NCBI RefSeq assembly: GCF_900109195.1
Contig: NZ_FNZG01000001.1
Span: 744,001 to 808,000, forward strand
Direction of reading: 5' to 3'
Length of the DNA: 64,000 bases
Source: Pseudooceanicola nitratireducens
Lineage (GTDB): Bacteria; Pseudomonadota; Alphaproteobacteria; Rhodobacterales; Rhodobacteraceae
Part shown: one piece after another, positions 18,903 to 26,523 of the stretch
How the letters are laid out: each line of letters starts with the position of its first letter
Numbering within the stretch: position 1 is the stretch's first letter
Notes under the pieces: generated by a model
Databases searched by the model: none
What the model saw: the letters and a program-made list of their open reading frames with translations, nothing else
Told to the model about the DNA's origin: nothing
Translations under genes and position numbers: made by a program

Positions 18903-20323
18903 GCACCGGGCCTGAACCGCACCCAAAGGCCCGCCCGGTGCGCAGCCTGGTGTCCCGTGTGCTGGGCACGGTCTTTGTCATCCTGCTGCTGGGCGGGGTG
19001 CTGGTCGCGGGCTCGACCTGGTGGAACGGCCAGCAGGCGGCCCGCCAGGCCTATGACCGGATCCTGGTTGGCGCGGCCAGCGACATCGCGGAATCGATCC
19101 GGGTGCAGCGCGGTGCGCCGCTGGTGGATCTTCCCGTTTCGGCCTTCCAGCTTCTGGCGCAGGCCCCCGAGGACCGGATCTATTACGCCGTCATCGGCCC
19201 CGGCGGGCAGCTGGTCACCGGTGTCGATCCCGATCACCGTATCACCGCGCCCGCCCGTGGCGGGGCCCCGGTGCGCTTCTTCGATGACATGCTGGACGGC
19301 GAACCGGCGCGTTTTGTCATCCTGACCCGGCGGTTTGTGGAGCGTGACTTCTCGGGGCCGGTGGACGTGGTCGTCGGCCAGACGCTGCGCGCCCGCAAGG
19401 CCATGACCCGCGATCTGGTCATCGACGCGCTGCTGCCGCTGGCGCTGGCGGGGATCGTCATGATCGGCATCGCCTTTCTGGTCATCCGCTCGGCCCTCGC
19501 GCCACTTGGTGCGCTGATCGAAGACCTGTCGCACCGCGACCCCTATGATCTGACGCCGATGCCGACCGAACGCCTGCCGCGCGAACTTCAGGTGATGCTG
19601 GGGGCGATGAACCGCTTCATGCAGCGGCTGGACACCCAGGTCGAGGCGATGCGCAACCTGATCTCGGACACCGCGCATCAGCTGCGCACCCCAGTGGCCG
19701 CAATCCGGGTGCATGCCGAAACCGCCATGTCCGACCCCGAGGAAGAGGCGCGGGGCAGGGCGCTGGACCGCCTTGCGCTGCGCACCCGGTCCCTTGGCAC
19801 CCTGCTGGATCAGCTTCTGTCGCGCGCGCTGGTGATCCACCGCACCGACAGCATGCCCCGCACCCTGGTCGACCTGCGTGAAATCGCGCTTGAGATCATG
19901 GAACGGGACGATTCCGCCGTGCTGGCCCCGGGGGCCGAGCTGCGGCTGGAGATCGGCGAAGATCCCGTTCTGGTCCGCGCCGACGCCTTTTCCCTGGCCG
20001 AGGCCGCGCGCAACCTTCTGGGCAACGCTCTTAGTCACGGTGAGGCCCCGATTGTCATCGGCGCGGCGGAAGAGGATGGGCAGGCTGTTCTATGGGTGCA
20101 GGACAGCGGGCCGGGCCCCGAGGACCAGGTGATCGCGCGGCTGGGCGCGCGGTTCAACCGCAACGCCGGCACGCGCGAACAAAGCACCGGGATCGGCCTT
20201 TCGATCGTGACTTCGGTCGCTGCGGCCTTCGACGGACGGGTCGAGATGACCCGCCGCCCGGATGGCTTCCGCGCTGCGCTGATCTTCCCCATGGTGCCCG
20301 ACACGATGAGAGAGGACGCCTGA
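18899..20323 (+). CDS. tctE: Two-component sensor histidine kinase, TctE type
   Basis: A 474-residue inner-membrane kinase. Transmembrane helices lie near residues 20-40 and 178-197 and enclose a periplasmic domain of about 135 residues with the TctE-like start (RQAYDRILVGAASDIAESIRV). A HAMP-like linker and the H-box SDTAHQLRTPVAA (phospho-His260) follow, then a GHKL ATPase domain with ARNLLGNALSHG (N box) and GIGLSIV (G box). It is thought to sense tricarboxylate and phosphorylate TctD. Its stop overlaps the start of the next gene by one base (TGATG), coupling a solute-binding protein to the kinase. Confidence 0.9.
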   Translation: MSTGPEPHPKARPVRSLVSRVLGTVFVILLLGGVLVAGSTWWNGQQAARQAYDRILVGAASDIAESIRVQRGAPLVDLPVSAFQLLAQAPEDRIYYAVIGPGGQLVTGVDPDHRITAPARGGAPVRFFDDMLDGEPARFVILTRRFVERDFSGPVDVVVGQTLRARKAMTRDLVIDALLPLALAGIVMIGIAFLVIRSALAPLGALIEDLSHRDPYDLTPMPTERLPRELQVMLGAMNRFMQRLDTQVEAMRNLISDTAHQLRTPVAAIRVHAETAMSDPEEEARGRALDRLALRTRSLGTLLDQLLSRALVIHRTDSMPRTLVDLREIALEIMERDDSAVLAPGAELRLEIGEDPVLVRADAFSLAEAARNLLGNALSHGEAPIVIGAAEEDGQAVLWVQDSGPGPEDQVIARLGARFNRNAGTREQSTGIGLSIVTSVAAAFDGRVEMTRRPDGFRAALIFPMVPDTMREDA

Positions 20324-21360
20324 TGCTCCGCCTGTTCCTTGTGGTCCTGGCCCTGCTGGGCCTGTCCCATGCCGGCGCCGCGCAAGAGATGACGGCCCGG
20401 TTCGGCTCCGGCGCTACGCCCTTCCTGGTCCGGTCGACCACCGATGTGGCGATCATCCGCCCGGTGATGGAGCGTTTTGCCGCGCTGAACCCCGAAATCG
20501 CGATCACCTATGAACAATGGGGGTCCAACGGGCTGTTCGATCAAAGCCGGGCCGAGTGTCGCGATGGCACGCCGGGTGCCGATGCGGTGCTGTCTTCGGC
20601 CGTGCAGCAGATGGTCTGGCTGGTGAACGCGGCCTGCGCGCAGCCCTACCGGTCGGCCGAGACCGCTGCGCTGCCCACGACGCGCCGGTGGCGGGACGAG
20701 CTTTGGGGTGTGACGATCGAGCCGGCGGTGATCGCCTACAACAAGCGGCTTCTACCGGTGGACGAGGTGCCGCGCAGCCGCTTTGCCCTGCTGGACGCGC
20801 TGCGCGAACGACCGCAGGTTTTTCACAACCGGATCGCCACCTATGACATCGCCGAATCCGGGCTGGGTTTCCTGTTTGCCTATAGCGACAGCCTTGAGGC
20901 GACGACCTTTGGCGGCCTTCTGGAAGGTTTCGCGCGGGTCGACGCGGTGGCCACCTGCTGCTCGGCCGAGATCATTTCGGGTGTGGCCAATGGGCGCTAT
21001 GTCATGGCCTACAACGTGCTGGGATCCTACGTGGCGAACGCGAATGAGCCGGACGTGGGCATGATCCTGCCCGAGGATTACACCCTGCTTCTGTCGCGCG
21101 GCTACATGATCCCCAAGGGGGCCGCCCGCGCCGATATCGCCGCCCGGCTGCTGGACTACCTGCTGGGGCCCGAGGCGCAGCGCCTGCTGGTGCAGGCTGG
21201 CCTGGTGACCGAGATGGACGATACCGAACCTGCCCTTGCGGTCAGCGCGCGGCGCTATATCGCGCTGTCGCCGACGCTGCTGGTGGCGCGGGATGCGAAC
21301 CGCCGGACGCTGCTGCTGCAGTTCTGGTCCGACACTTTCCGTCAGGCCGCTTTTCCTTGA
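20323..21360 (+). CDS. Periplasmic solute-binding protein coupled to the TctDE system
   Basis: A 345-residue secreted protein: signal peptide in residues 1-21 (LRLFLVVLALLGLSHAGAA), then a type-2 periplasmic-binding fold similar to iron(III)/thiamine-type binding proteins (VIRSTTD-like start, TYEQWGSNGLFDQ, WGVTIEPAVIAYNKRLLP, VMAYNVLGSYV, YTLLLSRGYMIPKGAARADIA). No ABC permease or ATPase gene follows, only a repeat-rich gap. Because its start is fused to the tctE stop, it may present ligand to the kinase rather than to a transporter. That role is inference; an orphan uptake protein is the alternative. Confidence 0.8.
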   Translation: MLRLFLVVLALLGLSHAGAAQEMTARFGSGATPFLVRSTTDVAIIRPVMERFAALNPEIAITYEQWGSNGLFDQSRAECRDGTPGADAVLSSAVQQMVWLVNAACAQPYRSAETAALPTTRRWRDELWGVTIEPAVIAYNKRLLPVDEVPRSRFALLDALRERPQVFHNRIATYDIAESGLGFLFAYSDSLEATTFGGLLEGFARVDAVATCCSAEIISGVANGRYVMAYNVLGSYVANANEPDVGMILPEDYTLLLSRGYMIPKGAARADIAARLLDYLLGPEAQRLLVQAGLVTEMDDTEPALAVSARRYIALSPTLLVARDANRRTLLLQFWSDTFRQAAFP

Positions 21361-21760
21361 CGTGCCACGGGATTGGCTGACCCTTTCCTCGGTCCTCGGT
21401 CCTCGGTCCTCGGTCCTCGGTCCTCGGTCCTCGGTCCTCGGTCCTCGGTCCTCGGTCCTCGGTCCTCGGTCCTCGGTCCTCGGTCCCAACCCAACCGTCT
21501 GGTGCCTAAGGCGCAGACCCCGACCGGCGCACAACCGGTCACAACCCGGTGGCCCCGCAAGCCAAGCCTTTAGTCCTCAGAATTCCTGAAGTTCGCCAGC
21601 CCGGACCAAGCCAATACCAGCCCCGAAGGCCTATCGTCTCCTCCATACAGGCCTCTGGCATTGGCCGTTCACAACCGGCCGGACCCATAGACCACACCCG
21701 AAGCCCTCAAAATTCCCGAAGATCGCCAGCCCAGAACAAGCCGCTAACAGCCCCATAGCC
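21361..21760. other. 400-bp non-coding region with simple-sequence and degenerate repeats
   Basis: No gene is supported. It contains a 14-copy heptamer tract (21386-21483) and two degenerate copies of a sequence at 130-bp offset (21541-21650 and 21671-21780). Open frames across the heptamer exist only because a 7-bp unit without stops repeats in every frame. Confidence 0.75.
21386..21483. repeat. Perfect tandem heptamer TCCTCGG x14
   Basis: Fourteen uninterrupted, identical copies of TCCTCGG (98 bp) start 26 bp after the stop of the solute-binding-protein gene. The flanks break at once (CCCTT before, TCCCAAC after). Confidence 0.98.
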
Positions 21761-21780
21761 CTACCGTCCCGTCCAGACCT
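21541..21780. repeat. Degenerate 130-bp direct repeat, second copy reaching into the lldD-type gene
   Basis: Aligning 21541-21650 with 21671-21780 without gaps gives 79 of 110 identical by hand count, best in the middle (CGCCAGCCC, CCTCA-AATTC and CAGCCCC shared). Copy two covers the stop codon and last codons of the minus-strand gene that ends at 21761. Confidence 0.7.
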
Positions 21781-22897
21781 GACCCCGGGCCTCCTCTGGC
21801 CGGGTGATGCCCATCTGGATCATGGCCGAGGTCATATCCTCGGTCAGGATATGCGTCAGGTGATCGGCCCCGCGCGCCCCGAAGGCGGCGACGCCCCACA
21901 GCCAGGGACGGCCCAGCATGATGAAATCCGCACCAAGCGCGATGGCCCGTACCACGTCGAGGCCGGAACGGACCTCTCCGTCGAACAGCACCGGGGTAGC
22001 GGGGCCAAGCGCTTCGCGCACCAGCGGCAGCGCCTCGGCCGAGCCGGGGCAGCCGTCGAATTGGCGGCCGCCGTGGTTCGACACCCAGATGGCGTCAAAG
22101 CCAAGATCCCGCAGCCAGACCGCATCCTCGGGCACCAGCACGCCCTTGGCGACGATCGGCCCATCCCACATGTCACGCAGCCGCTTCAGCAGATCGGGGT
22201 CCGGGGCGGCGTGCGGGGCCAGGCCAACGTGTCGCGCCGGTTCATGCGGAGAGGCGTATTTCGCCAGGCCGCGCACCGAAGGCACGCCGCTGCGCGCAAC
22301 CGCCAAGGACCAATGTGGCCGCAGCACCGACTGAAGGAACAGCCGCGGCGTGATCCGGGGCGGCGTGGTCAGCCCGCCGCGCCGCTGGCGTTCGCGCCGG
22401 GACGGGCCCGGCACATCGACGGTCAGCACAAGCGTATGGAACCCCGCGGCTTTCGCCCGCTGAACCAGGTCCGCGCAATGATCTTCGTCCCGCGGCGGAT
22501 ACAGTTGAAACCAGCCCTGATCGCCCACATGCGGGGCCAGATCCTCGACCGAGGCCGCGGCGACCGTGGACAACCCGAAGGGCAGGTTGGCCGCCACGCA
22601 ATGCTTGGCCAATGTCACCTCGGCCCCCGGCCAGAACAGCCCGGTCATGCCGACCGGCGACACGCCCCAGGGACGGTCATACCGACGCCCGAGCAGGGTC
22701 GTGCCAAGATCCGGGACAGTCCGCCCCTTCATCACGGCAGGCTTCAGGGCAACACGATCCAGCGCCTCACGCGATCGGCGGATGGCGATATCGTCCAGCG
22801 TCCCGCTGTCCAGGTATTCCCAGGCGAAATGTGGCAGACGGCGACGGGCGCGATCGCGCAGGTCAGCAAGAGTCGGGTAGGCGAGATCAAGATCCAT
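21761..22897 (-). CDS. FMN-dependent alpha-hydroxy-acid dehydrogenase (LldD/mandelate dehydrogenase family)
   Basis: A 378-residue TIM-barrel flavoprotein. It opens YPTLADLRDRARRRLPHFAWEYLDSG, the standard start of the family, followed by PVGMTGLFWPGAEV, FQLYPPRD, LTVDVPGPSRRERQRRGG and the active-site motif WVSNHGGRQFDG with the catalytic His and Arg, then DGEVRSGLDVVRAIALGADF for FMN phosphate binding. These enzymes oxidise L-lactate, glycolate or mandelate. Substrate specificity is not readable; L-lactate is the commonest. Its last codons lie in a degenerate direct repeat shared with the downstream gap. Confidence 0.92.
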   Translation of the reverse strand: MDLDLAYPTLADLRDRARRRLPHFAWEYLDSGTLDDIAIRRSREALDRVALKPAVMKGRTVPDLGTTLLGRRYDRPWGVSPVGMTGLFWPGAEVTLAKHCVAANLPFGLSTVAAASVEDLAPHVGDQGWFQLYPPRDEDHCADLVQRAKAAGFHTLVLTVDVPGPSRRERQRRGGLTTPPRITPRLFLQSVLRPHWSLAVARSGVPSVRGLAKYASPHEPARHVGLAPHAAPDPDLLKRLRDMWDGPIVAKGVLVPEDAVWLRDLGFDAIWVSNHGGRQFDGCPGSAEALPLVREALGPATPVLFDGEVRSGLDVVRAIALGADFIMLGRPWLWGVAAFGARGADHLTHILTEDMTSAMIQMGITRPEEARGQVWTGR

Positions 22898-23044
22898 GGT
22901 TGCGCGACCTTGTCGCGCGCCCTGCGGTTTGGCAAGGCACCCCGATGCAATTCCGGGGCCTTTGTCCGCAGTCCTTACATATCACAACCCTCCGTCGGCA
23001 AAACGAATCCGGCAATCACGCCGGCAATTGTGAAGAATTCTTGT

Positions 23045-23059
23045 GAACAAGTGGTGAAC
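23045..23059. promoter_or_regulatory. LexA (SOS) box GAAC-N7-GAAC
   Basis: GAAC at 23045-23048 and 23056-23059 with exactly seven bases between them match the alphaproteobacterial LexA consensus (GTTC-N7-GTTC read on the other strand). It is 41 bp before the helicase ATG. Confidence 0.7.
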
Positions 23060-23100
23060 ATGCCCTTCCGTTTCGCGCGCCATATGCGTATTCTGCGCCC

Positions 23101-25536
23101 ATGAGCAGCTTTGACGATCACGACGCCTTTGAAGGCGCTTCCCGGGCCTCCCTGTCTTCCCGCGCCATGGCCGCGCGGCCGATGCCCTATCTGGACGAGC
23201 TCAACTCCGCGCAACGCGAGGCGGTCGAGGCGCTGGATGGCCCGGTCCTGATGCTGGCGGGCGCGGGCACCGGCAAGACCAAGGCGCTGACCGCGCGGAT
23301 CGTGCACCTGCTGAACACCGGGCGCGCCCGGCCAAACGAAATCCTCTCGGTGACCTTTACCAACAAGGCCGCGAAGGAAATGAAGATCCGCGTCGGCAAG
23401 ATGCTGGGCGAGGCGGTCGAGGGCATGCCCTGGCTGGGCACCTTCCACGCCATCTGCGTCAAGCTGCTGCGTCGCCACGCCGAACTGGTGGATCTGAAAT
23501 CGAACTTCACGATCCTCGACACCGACGACCAGATCCGGCTGCTGAAACAGCTGATCGCGGCCAATGGCATCGACGAAAAGCGCTGGCCGGCAAGGCAGTT
23601 GGCGGGGATCATCGATCACTGGAAGAACCGCGCCTGGACGCCCGAAAACGTCCCCTCGGCCGAGGCCTCGGCCTATAACAACCGCGGGACCGAGCTGTAT
23701 GATCAATACCAGCGCCGCCTGCTGGAGCTGAACGCCACCGATTTCGGCGATCTGCTGCTGCATGTGGTGACGATCTTCCAGAAGAACCCGGACGTGCTGC
23801 AGCAATACCAGCGCTGGTTCAAATATATCCTCGTCGACGAATACCAGGATACCAACGTGGCCCAGTACCTCTGGCTGCGGCTGCTGGCGGGCGGGCACAA
23901 GAACATCTGCTGTGTCGGCGATGACGACCAGTCGATCTATGGCTGGCGCGGGGCCGAGGTGGGCAATATCCTGCGGTTCGAAAAGGATTTTCCCGGGGCC
24001 AAGGTGGTCCGGCTGGAACAGAACTACCGCTCGACCGAACATATCCTCGCGGCCGCCGGCGGCGTGATCCGTGGCAACGAAGGCCGCCTGGGCAAAGAGC
24101 TTTGGACCGAAGCCGAAGGCGGCGAAAAGGTCCGCCTGATCGGTCATTGGGATGGCGAGGAAGAGGCCCGCTGGATCGGCGAAGAGATCGAGGCGATGCA
24201 GCGCGGCACCCGTGGCATGCGGCCGATTTCGCTGGACGACATGGCGATCCTCGTGCGGGCCTCGCACCAGATGCGCGCCTTCGAGGACCGCTTCCTGACC
24301 ATCGGTCTGCCCTACCGCGTCATCGGCGGCCCGCGCTTCTACGAACGGCTCGAGATCCGCGATGCCATGGCCTATTTCCGGCTGGTGGTCTCGCCCACGG
24401 ATGACCTGGCCTTTGAACGCATCGTCAACACGCCGAAACGGGGCCTGGGCGACAAGGCACAGCAGAAGATCCAGGTCTGCGCCCGTCAGAACGGCGTGCC
24501 GCTGGTCGAAGGCGCGCGGATCCTTCTGGCCGAAGGCGGCATCACCGGGAAGGGCGCGGGCCAGCTGCGCGCCCTGGTCGACAACCTGGAACGTTGGGGC
24601 CGCATGACCCGCGTGCCCGTGATCAACGTGAATGACGACGCGGTTCTGGAAGACGACAGCACCGCGCAGGCCATCGAATACGCCCGCCCCGAGGTCAGCC
24701 ATATCGAACTGGCCGAGATGGTCCTGGAAGAATCCGGCTACATCGAGATGTGGCAAAACGACAAGACGCCCGAAGCCCCCGGCCGGCTCGAAAACCTTAA
24801 GGAACTGGTCAAAGCACTTGAGAACTTTGACAACCTTCAGGGTTTCCTGGAACACGTCAGCCTGATCATGGACAATGAAACCGACGACCATGGTGCGAAA
24901 GTGTCAATCATGACGCTGCACGCCGCCAAGGGGTTGGAGTTTCCCGCCGTCTTCCTGCCCGGCTGGGAAGACGGGCTGTTCCCCTCTCAGCGGTCGATGG
25001 ACGAAAGCGGCCTCAAGGGGCTCGAGGAAGAGCGCCGCCTGGCCTATGTCGGCATCACCCGCGCCGAGGAAATCTGCACGATCTCCTTTGCCAGCAACCG
25101 CCGCGTCTTTGGCCAGTGGCAGTCGCAGCTGCCCTCGCGCTTTGTCGACGAACTGCCCGAGGAACACATCGACGTGCTGACCCCTCCGGGCCTCTACGGC
25201 GGCGGCTACGGGGCCGCAGCCCCTGTGGGCGAGGTCCGATCCTCCATCGACCAGCGGGTGAGTGAGGCAAACGTCTATAACTCTCCCGGCTGGAAGCGCA
25301 TGCAGGCCCGTGCCAGCCAGCGCCCCGTCAGCCAGCCGCGCGAGACTCGCAACCAGGTGATCGATGCCCAGGCCATCAGCGCCTACACGATCGGCGACCG
25401 CGTGTTTCATCAGAAGTTCGGCTATGGCGAAGTCACCGGGATCGAGGGTGACAAGCTCGACATCGATTTCGAAAAGGCCGGCACCAAGAAGGTCGTCGCC
25501 AAGTTCGTCATGGCCAGCACCGACGTGCCCTTCTGA
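23101..25536 (+). CDS. uvrD: ATP-dependent DNA helicase, UvrD/PcrA (superfamily 1)
   Basis: An 811-residue helicase. Walker A is AGAGTGKT (residues 53-60), motif Ia TFTNKAAKEM, motif II VDEYQDTN, motif III GDDDQSIYGWRGA, motif IV LEQNYRST, motif V MTLHAAKGLEFPAVFLPGWE and motif VI EERRLAYVGITRA. The C-terminus is a small Tudor-like domain (YTIGDRVFHQKFGYGEVTGIEG) that in PcrA/UvrD contacts RNA polymerase. It unwinds 3'-5' in excision repair and clears recombination intermediates. An SOS box lies just upstream, so DNA damage probably raises its expression. UvrD and PcrA cannot be separated by name here. Confidence 0.95.
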   Translation: MSSFDDHDAFEGASRASLSSRAMAARPMPYLDELNSAQREAVEALDGPVLMLAGAGTGKTKALTARIVHLLNTGRARPNEILSVTFTNKAAKEMKIRVGKMLGEAVEGMPWLGTFHAICVKLLRRHAELVDLKSNFTILDTDDQIRLLKQLIAANGIDEKRWPARQLAGIIDHWKNRAWTPENVPSAEASAYNNRGTELYDQYQRRLLELNATDFGDLLLHVVTIFQKNPDVLQQYQRWFKYILVDEYQDTNVAQYLWLRLLAGGHKNICCVGDDDQSIYGWRGAEVGNILRFEKDFPGAKVVRLEQNYRSTEHILAAAGGVIRGNEGRLGKELWTEAEGGEKVRLIGHWDGEEEARWIGEEIEAMQRGTRGMRPISLDDMAILVRASHQMRAFEDRFLTIGLPYRVIGGPRFYERLEIRDAMAYFRLVVSPTDDLAFERIVNTPKRGLGDKAQQKIQVCARQNGVPLVEGARILLAEGGITGKGAGQLRALVDNLERWGRMTRVPVINVNDDAVLEDDSTAQAIEYARPEVSHIELAEMVLEESGYIEMWQNDKTPEAPGRLENLKELVKALENFDNLQGFLEHVSLIMDNETDDHGAKVSIMTLHAAKGLEFPAVFLPGWEDGLFPSQRSMDESGLKGLEEERRLAYVGITRAEEICTISFASNRRVFGQWQSQLPSRFVDELPEEHIDVLTPPGLYGGGYGAAAPVGEVRSSIDQRVSEANVYNSPGWKRMQARASQRPVSQPRETRNQVIDAQAISAYTIGDRVFHQKFGYGEVTGIEGDKLDIDFEKAGTKKVVAKFVMASTDVPF

Positions 25537-25569
25537 CGCGGCTCAGGCGCTCCGGCCCCTGATCATCCT

Positions 25570-25625
25570 CTTGCCCGAAATATCCCGGGGGAATTGAGCC
25601 TTCAGGCTCAAGGGGGCAGCGCCCC
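25570..25625 (+). repeat. Palindromic extragenic element after uvrD
   Basis: The segment CCCGAAATATCCCGGGGG is followed by TTGAGCCT/AGGCTCAA and GGGGC/GCCCC hairpins. From memory, closely similar sequences recur after genes in Rhodobacteraceae genomes. It could serve as the uvrD terminator or mRNA 3' end. Only one copy is in this window. Confidence 0.45.
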
Positions 25626-25704
25626 TGCGCGCGCACCACGGGCGTGCCCTGCGCAACCGCGCCAGGCCCGCCAAATCCACGCGCCGACCAAACCCAAGCT
25701 TTGG

Positions 25705-25749
25705 AAAGAAAAAACCGCGACGCCAGGGAGGAGGAGAGGCGCCGCGGTT
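25705..25749 (-). ncRNA. Cuckoo/CcsR-type hairpin 6 with terminator
   Basis: A 12-bp stem (25713-25724 with 25738-25749, one G.U only on the minus strand) presents CTCCTCCTCCC in the loop; on the minus strand it runs straight into TTTTTTCTTT, so this last hairpin also terminates the transcript. Confidence 0.85.
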
Positions 25750-25757
25750 CATTTCAC

Positions 25758-25786
25758 GATCACCCAGGGAGGAGGAGAGGGCGACC
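25758..25786 (-). ncRNA. Cuckoo/CcsR-type hairpin 5
   Basis: An 8-bp stem (25758-25765 with 25779-25786) with two G.U pairs that exist only in minus-strand RNA; loop carries CCTCCTCCC. Confidence 0.8.
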
Positions 25787-25802
25787 GATCTGGTTGTGAA
25801 GT

Positions 25803-25837
25803 CCGGCGACCCCAGGGAGGAGGAGAGGGGCCGCCGG
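25803..25837 (-). ncRNA. Cuckoo/CcsR-type hairpin 4
   Basis: An 11-bp stem (25803-25813 with 25827-25837), one G.U on the minus strand; loop carries CCTCCTCCC. Confidence 0.82.
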
Positions 25838-25846
25838 TCTTGCTAT

Positions 25847-25877
25847 CACCAACCCAGGGAGGAGGAGAGGGCTGGTG
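25847..25877 (-). ncRNA. Cuckoo/CcsR-type hairpin 3
   Basis: A 9-bp stem (25847-25855 with 25869-25877), one G.U on the minus strand; loop carries CCTCCTCCC. Between hairpins 3 and 2 a 6-bp stem at 25887-25908 lacks the motif. Confidence 0.82.
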
Positions 25878-25919
25878 CATTCTGTGCGGAGCGTCTTACC
25901 CGGCTCCGGGGATAGGCGC

Positions 25920-25950
25920 GGTGACATCAGGGAGGAGGAGAGATGTCACC
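25920..25950 (-). ncRNA. Cuckoo/CcsR-type hairpin 2
   Basis: A perfect 9-bp stem (GGTGACATC with GATGTCACC) encloses the CCTCCTCCC loop. Confidence 0.85.
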
Positions 25951-25961
25951 GCTTAGTTTCA

Positions 25962-25990
25962 GTCGACCCAGGGAGGAGGAGAGGGCCGCC
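25962..25990 (-). ncRNA. Cuckoo/CcsR-type hairpin 1
   Basis: Stem 25962-25969 with 25983-25990 (one mismatch, one G.U on the minus strand), loop with CCTCCTCCC, beginning 9 bp after the DUF1127 stop codon. This is the first hairpin transcribed if RNA continues from the DUF1127 gene. Confidence 0.8.
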
Positions 25991-25999
25991 TGATCCAAA

Positions 26000-26215
26000 T
26001 TACATCGTGCGGTACGCTTCTTCGCGTGCCAGCGACTTGATCATCGAACGGTGCAGACCCAGGTCGCGCAGTTCGCGGTCGTTCAGGGCCGAAAGCTCAT
26101 TGACGCACTTGCGATAGGCTTTGTTCTGTGCGTAGCGTTCGGTCAGACCGGCCACAATACGCTGGAAGATGCCACCGTGGGCGACTGCGTTGCGGGTTTC
26201 GGTCATCATAGTCAT
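26000..26215 (-). CDS. Small DUF1127 protein, CcaF1-like
   Basis: A 71-residue basic protein. Residues 35-65 (YRKCVNELSALNDRELRDLGLHRSMI) are the DUF1127 core with the LxxLxDRELxDLGLxR pattern. In Rhodobacter sphaeroides a 71-residue DUF1127 protein (CcaF1) is encoded just before a string of CCUCCUCCC-motif small RNAs (CcsR1-4), shares their transcript and acts as an RNA-binding helper; the same layout is seen here. The family is induced by oxidative and heat stress through RpoHI/RpoHII. An ATG three codons later (26206) is an alternative start. Confidence 0.9.
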   Translation of the reverse strand: MTMMTETRNAVAHGGIFQRIVAGLTERYAQNKAYRKCVNELSALNDRELRDLGLHRSMIKSLAREEAYRTM

Positions 26216-26523
26216 GTCTTCGTACCTTTTCGTCTTGCCTTGGGGCCGTATGCCCGTTCAGCGCTGTGTTGAGATGAAATTAGGATTTATGCTGCGCATG
26301 CACAACGCCCGATGCTGCAACGCGGCTATGCAAAATGTGCATAGTCAACTACGATGTGCAGGGCATTGAAAAATAATGAAATAATTCAGTTTCGCCCAAA
26401 AGTTCCTCAAAAGATTTGTTTTCGGGGCATGATTGACGTTACGTCCGCAAGCCCCTTTCCTTGGGTGGTCATCGCGCAGGCGACCCCTTATCTAGGGGCA
26501 GTAAGCAGGAAAACAGGTGGAAC
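26216..26523. other. 308-bp region between divergent DUF1127 and mrp genes
   Basis: It holds the promoters of both genes. It is AT-richer than its neighbours and contains a 7-5-7 inverted repeat (26326-26344). No RNA gene or convincing small frame was found. Confidence 0.6.
26326..26344. promoter_or_regulatory. 7-5-7 perfect inverted repeat upstream of the DUF1127 gene
   Basis: CTATGCA, five bases, TGCATAG, about 110 bp before the DUF1127 start. No T-run follows, so an operator is more likely than a terminator. The cognate regulator is unknown. Confidence 0.45.

Noticed and set aside
21360-21589. Protein-coding frames with LGPRSSV or GPRTEDR repeats across the heptamer tract
   Set aside because: A 7-bp unit without stops is open in every frame and on both strands; there is no ribosome site or codon bias.
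25705-25990. Regularly recurring GGGAGGAGGAGAG motif as a CRISPR array
   Set aside because: The repeat is only about 13-15 bp, spacing varies (41, 48, 42, 73, 41), and the flanking 'spacers' are arms of hairpins pairing across each repeat. No cas genes are present.
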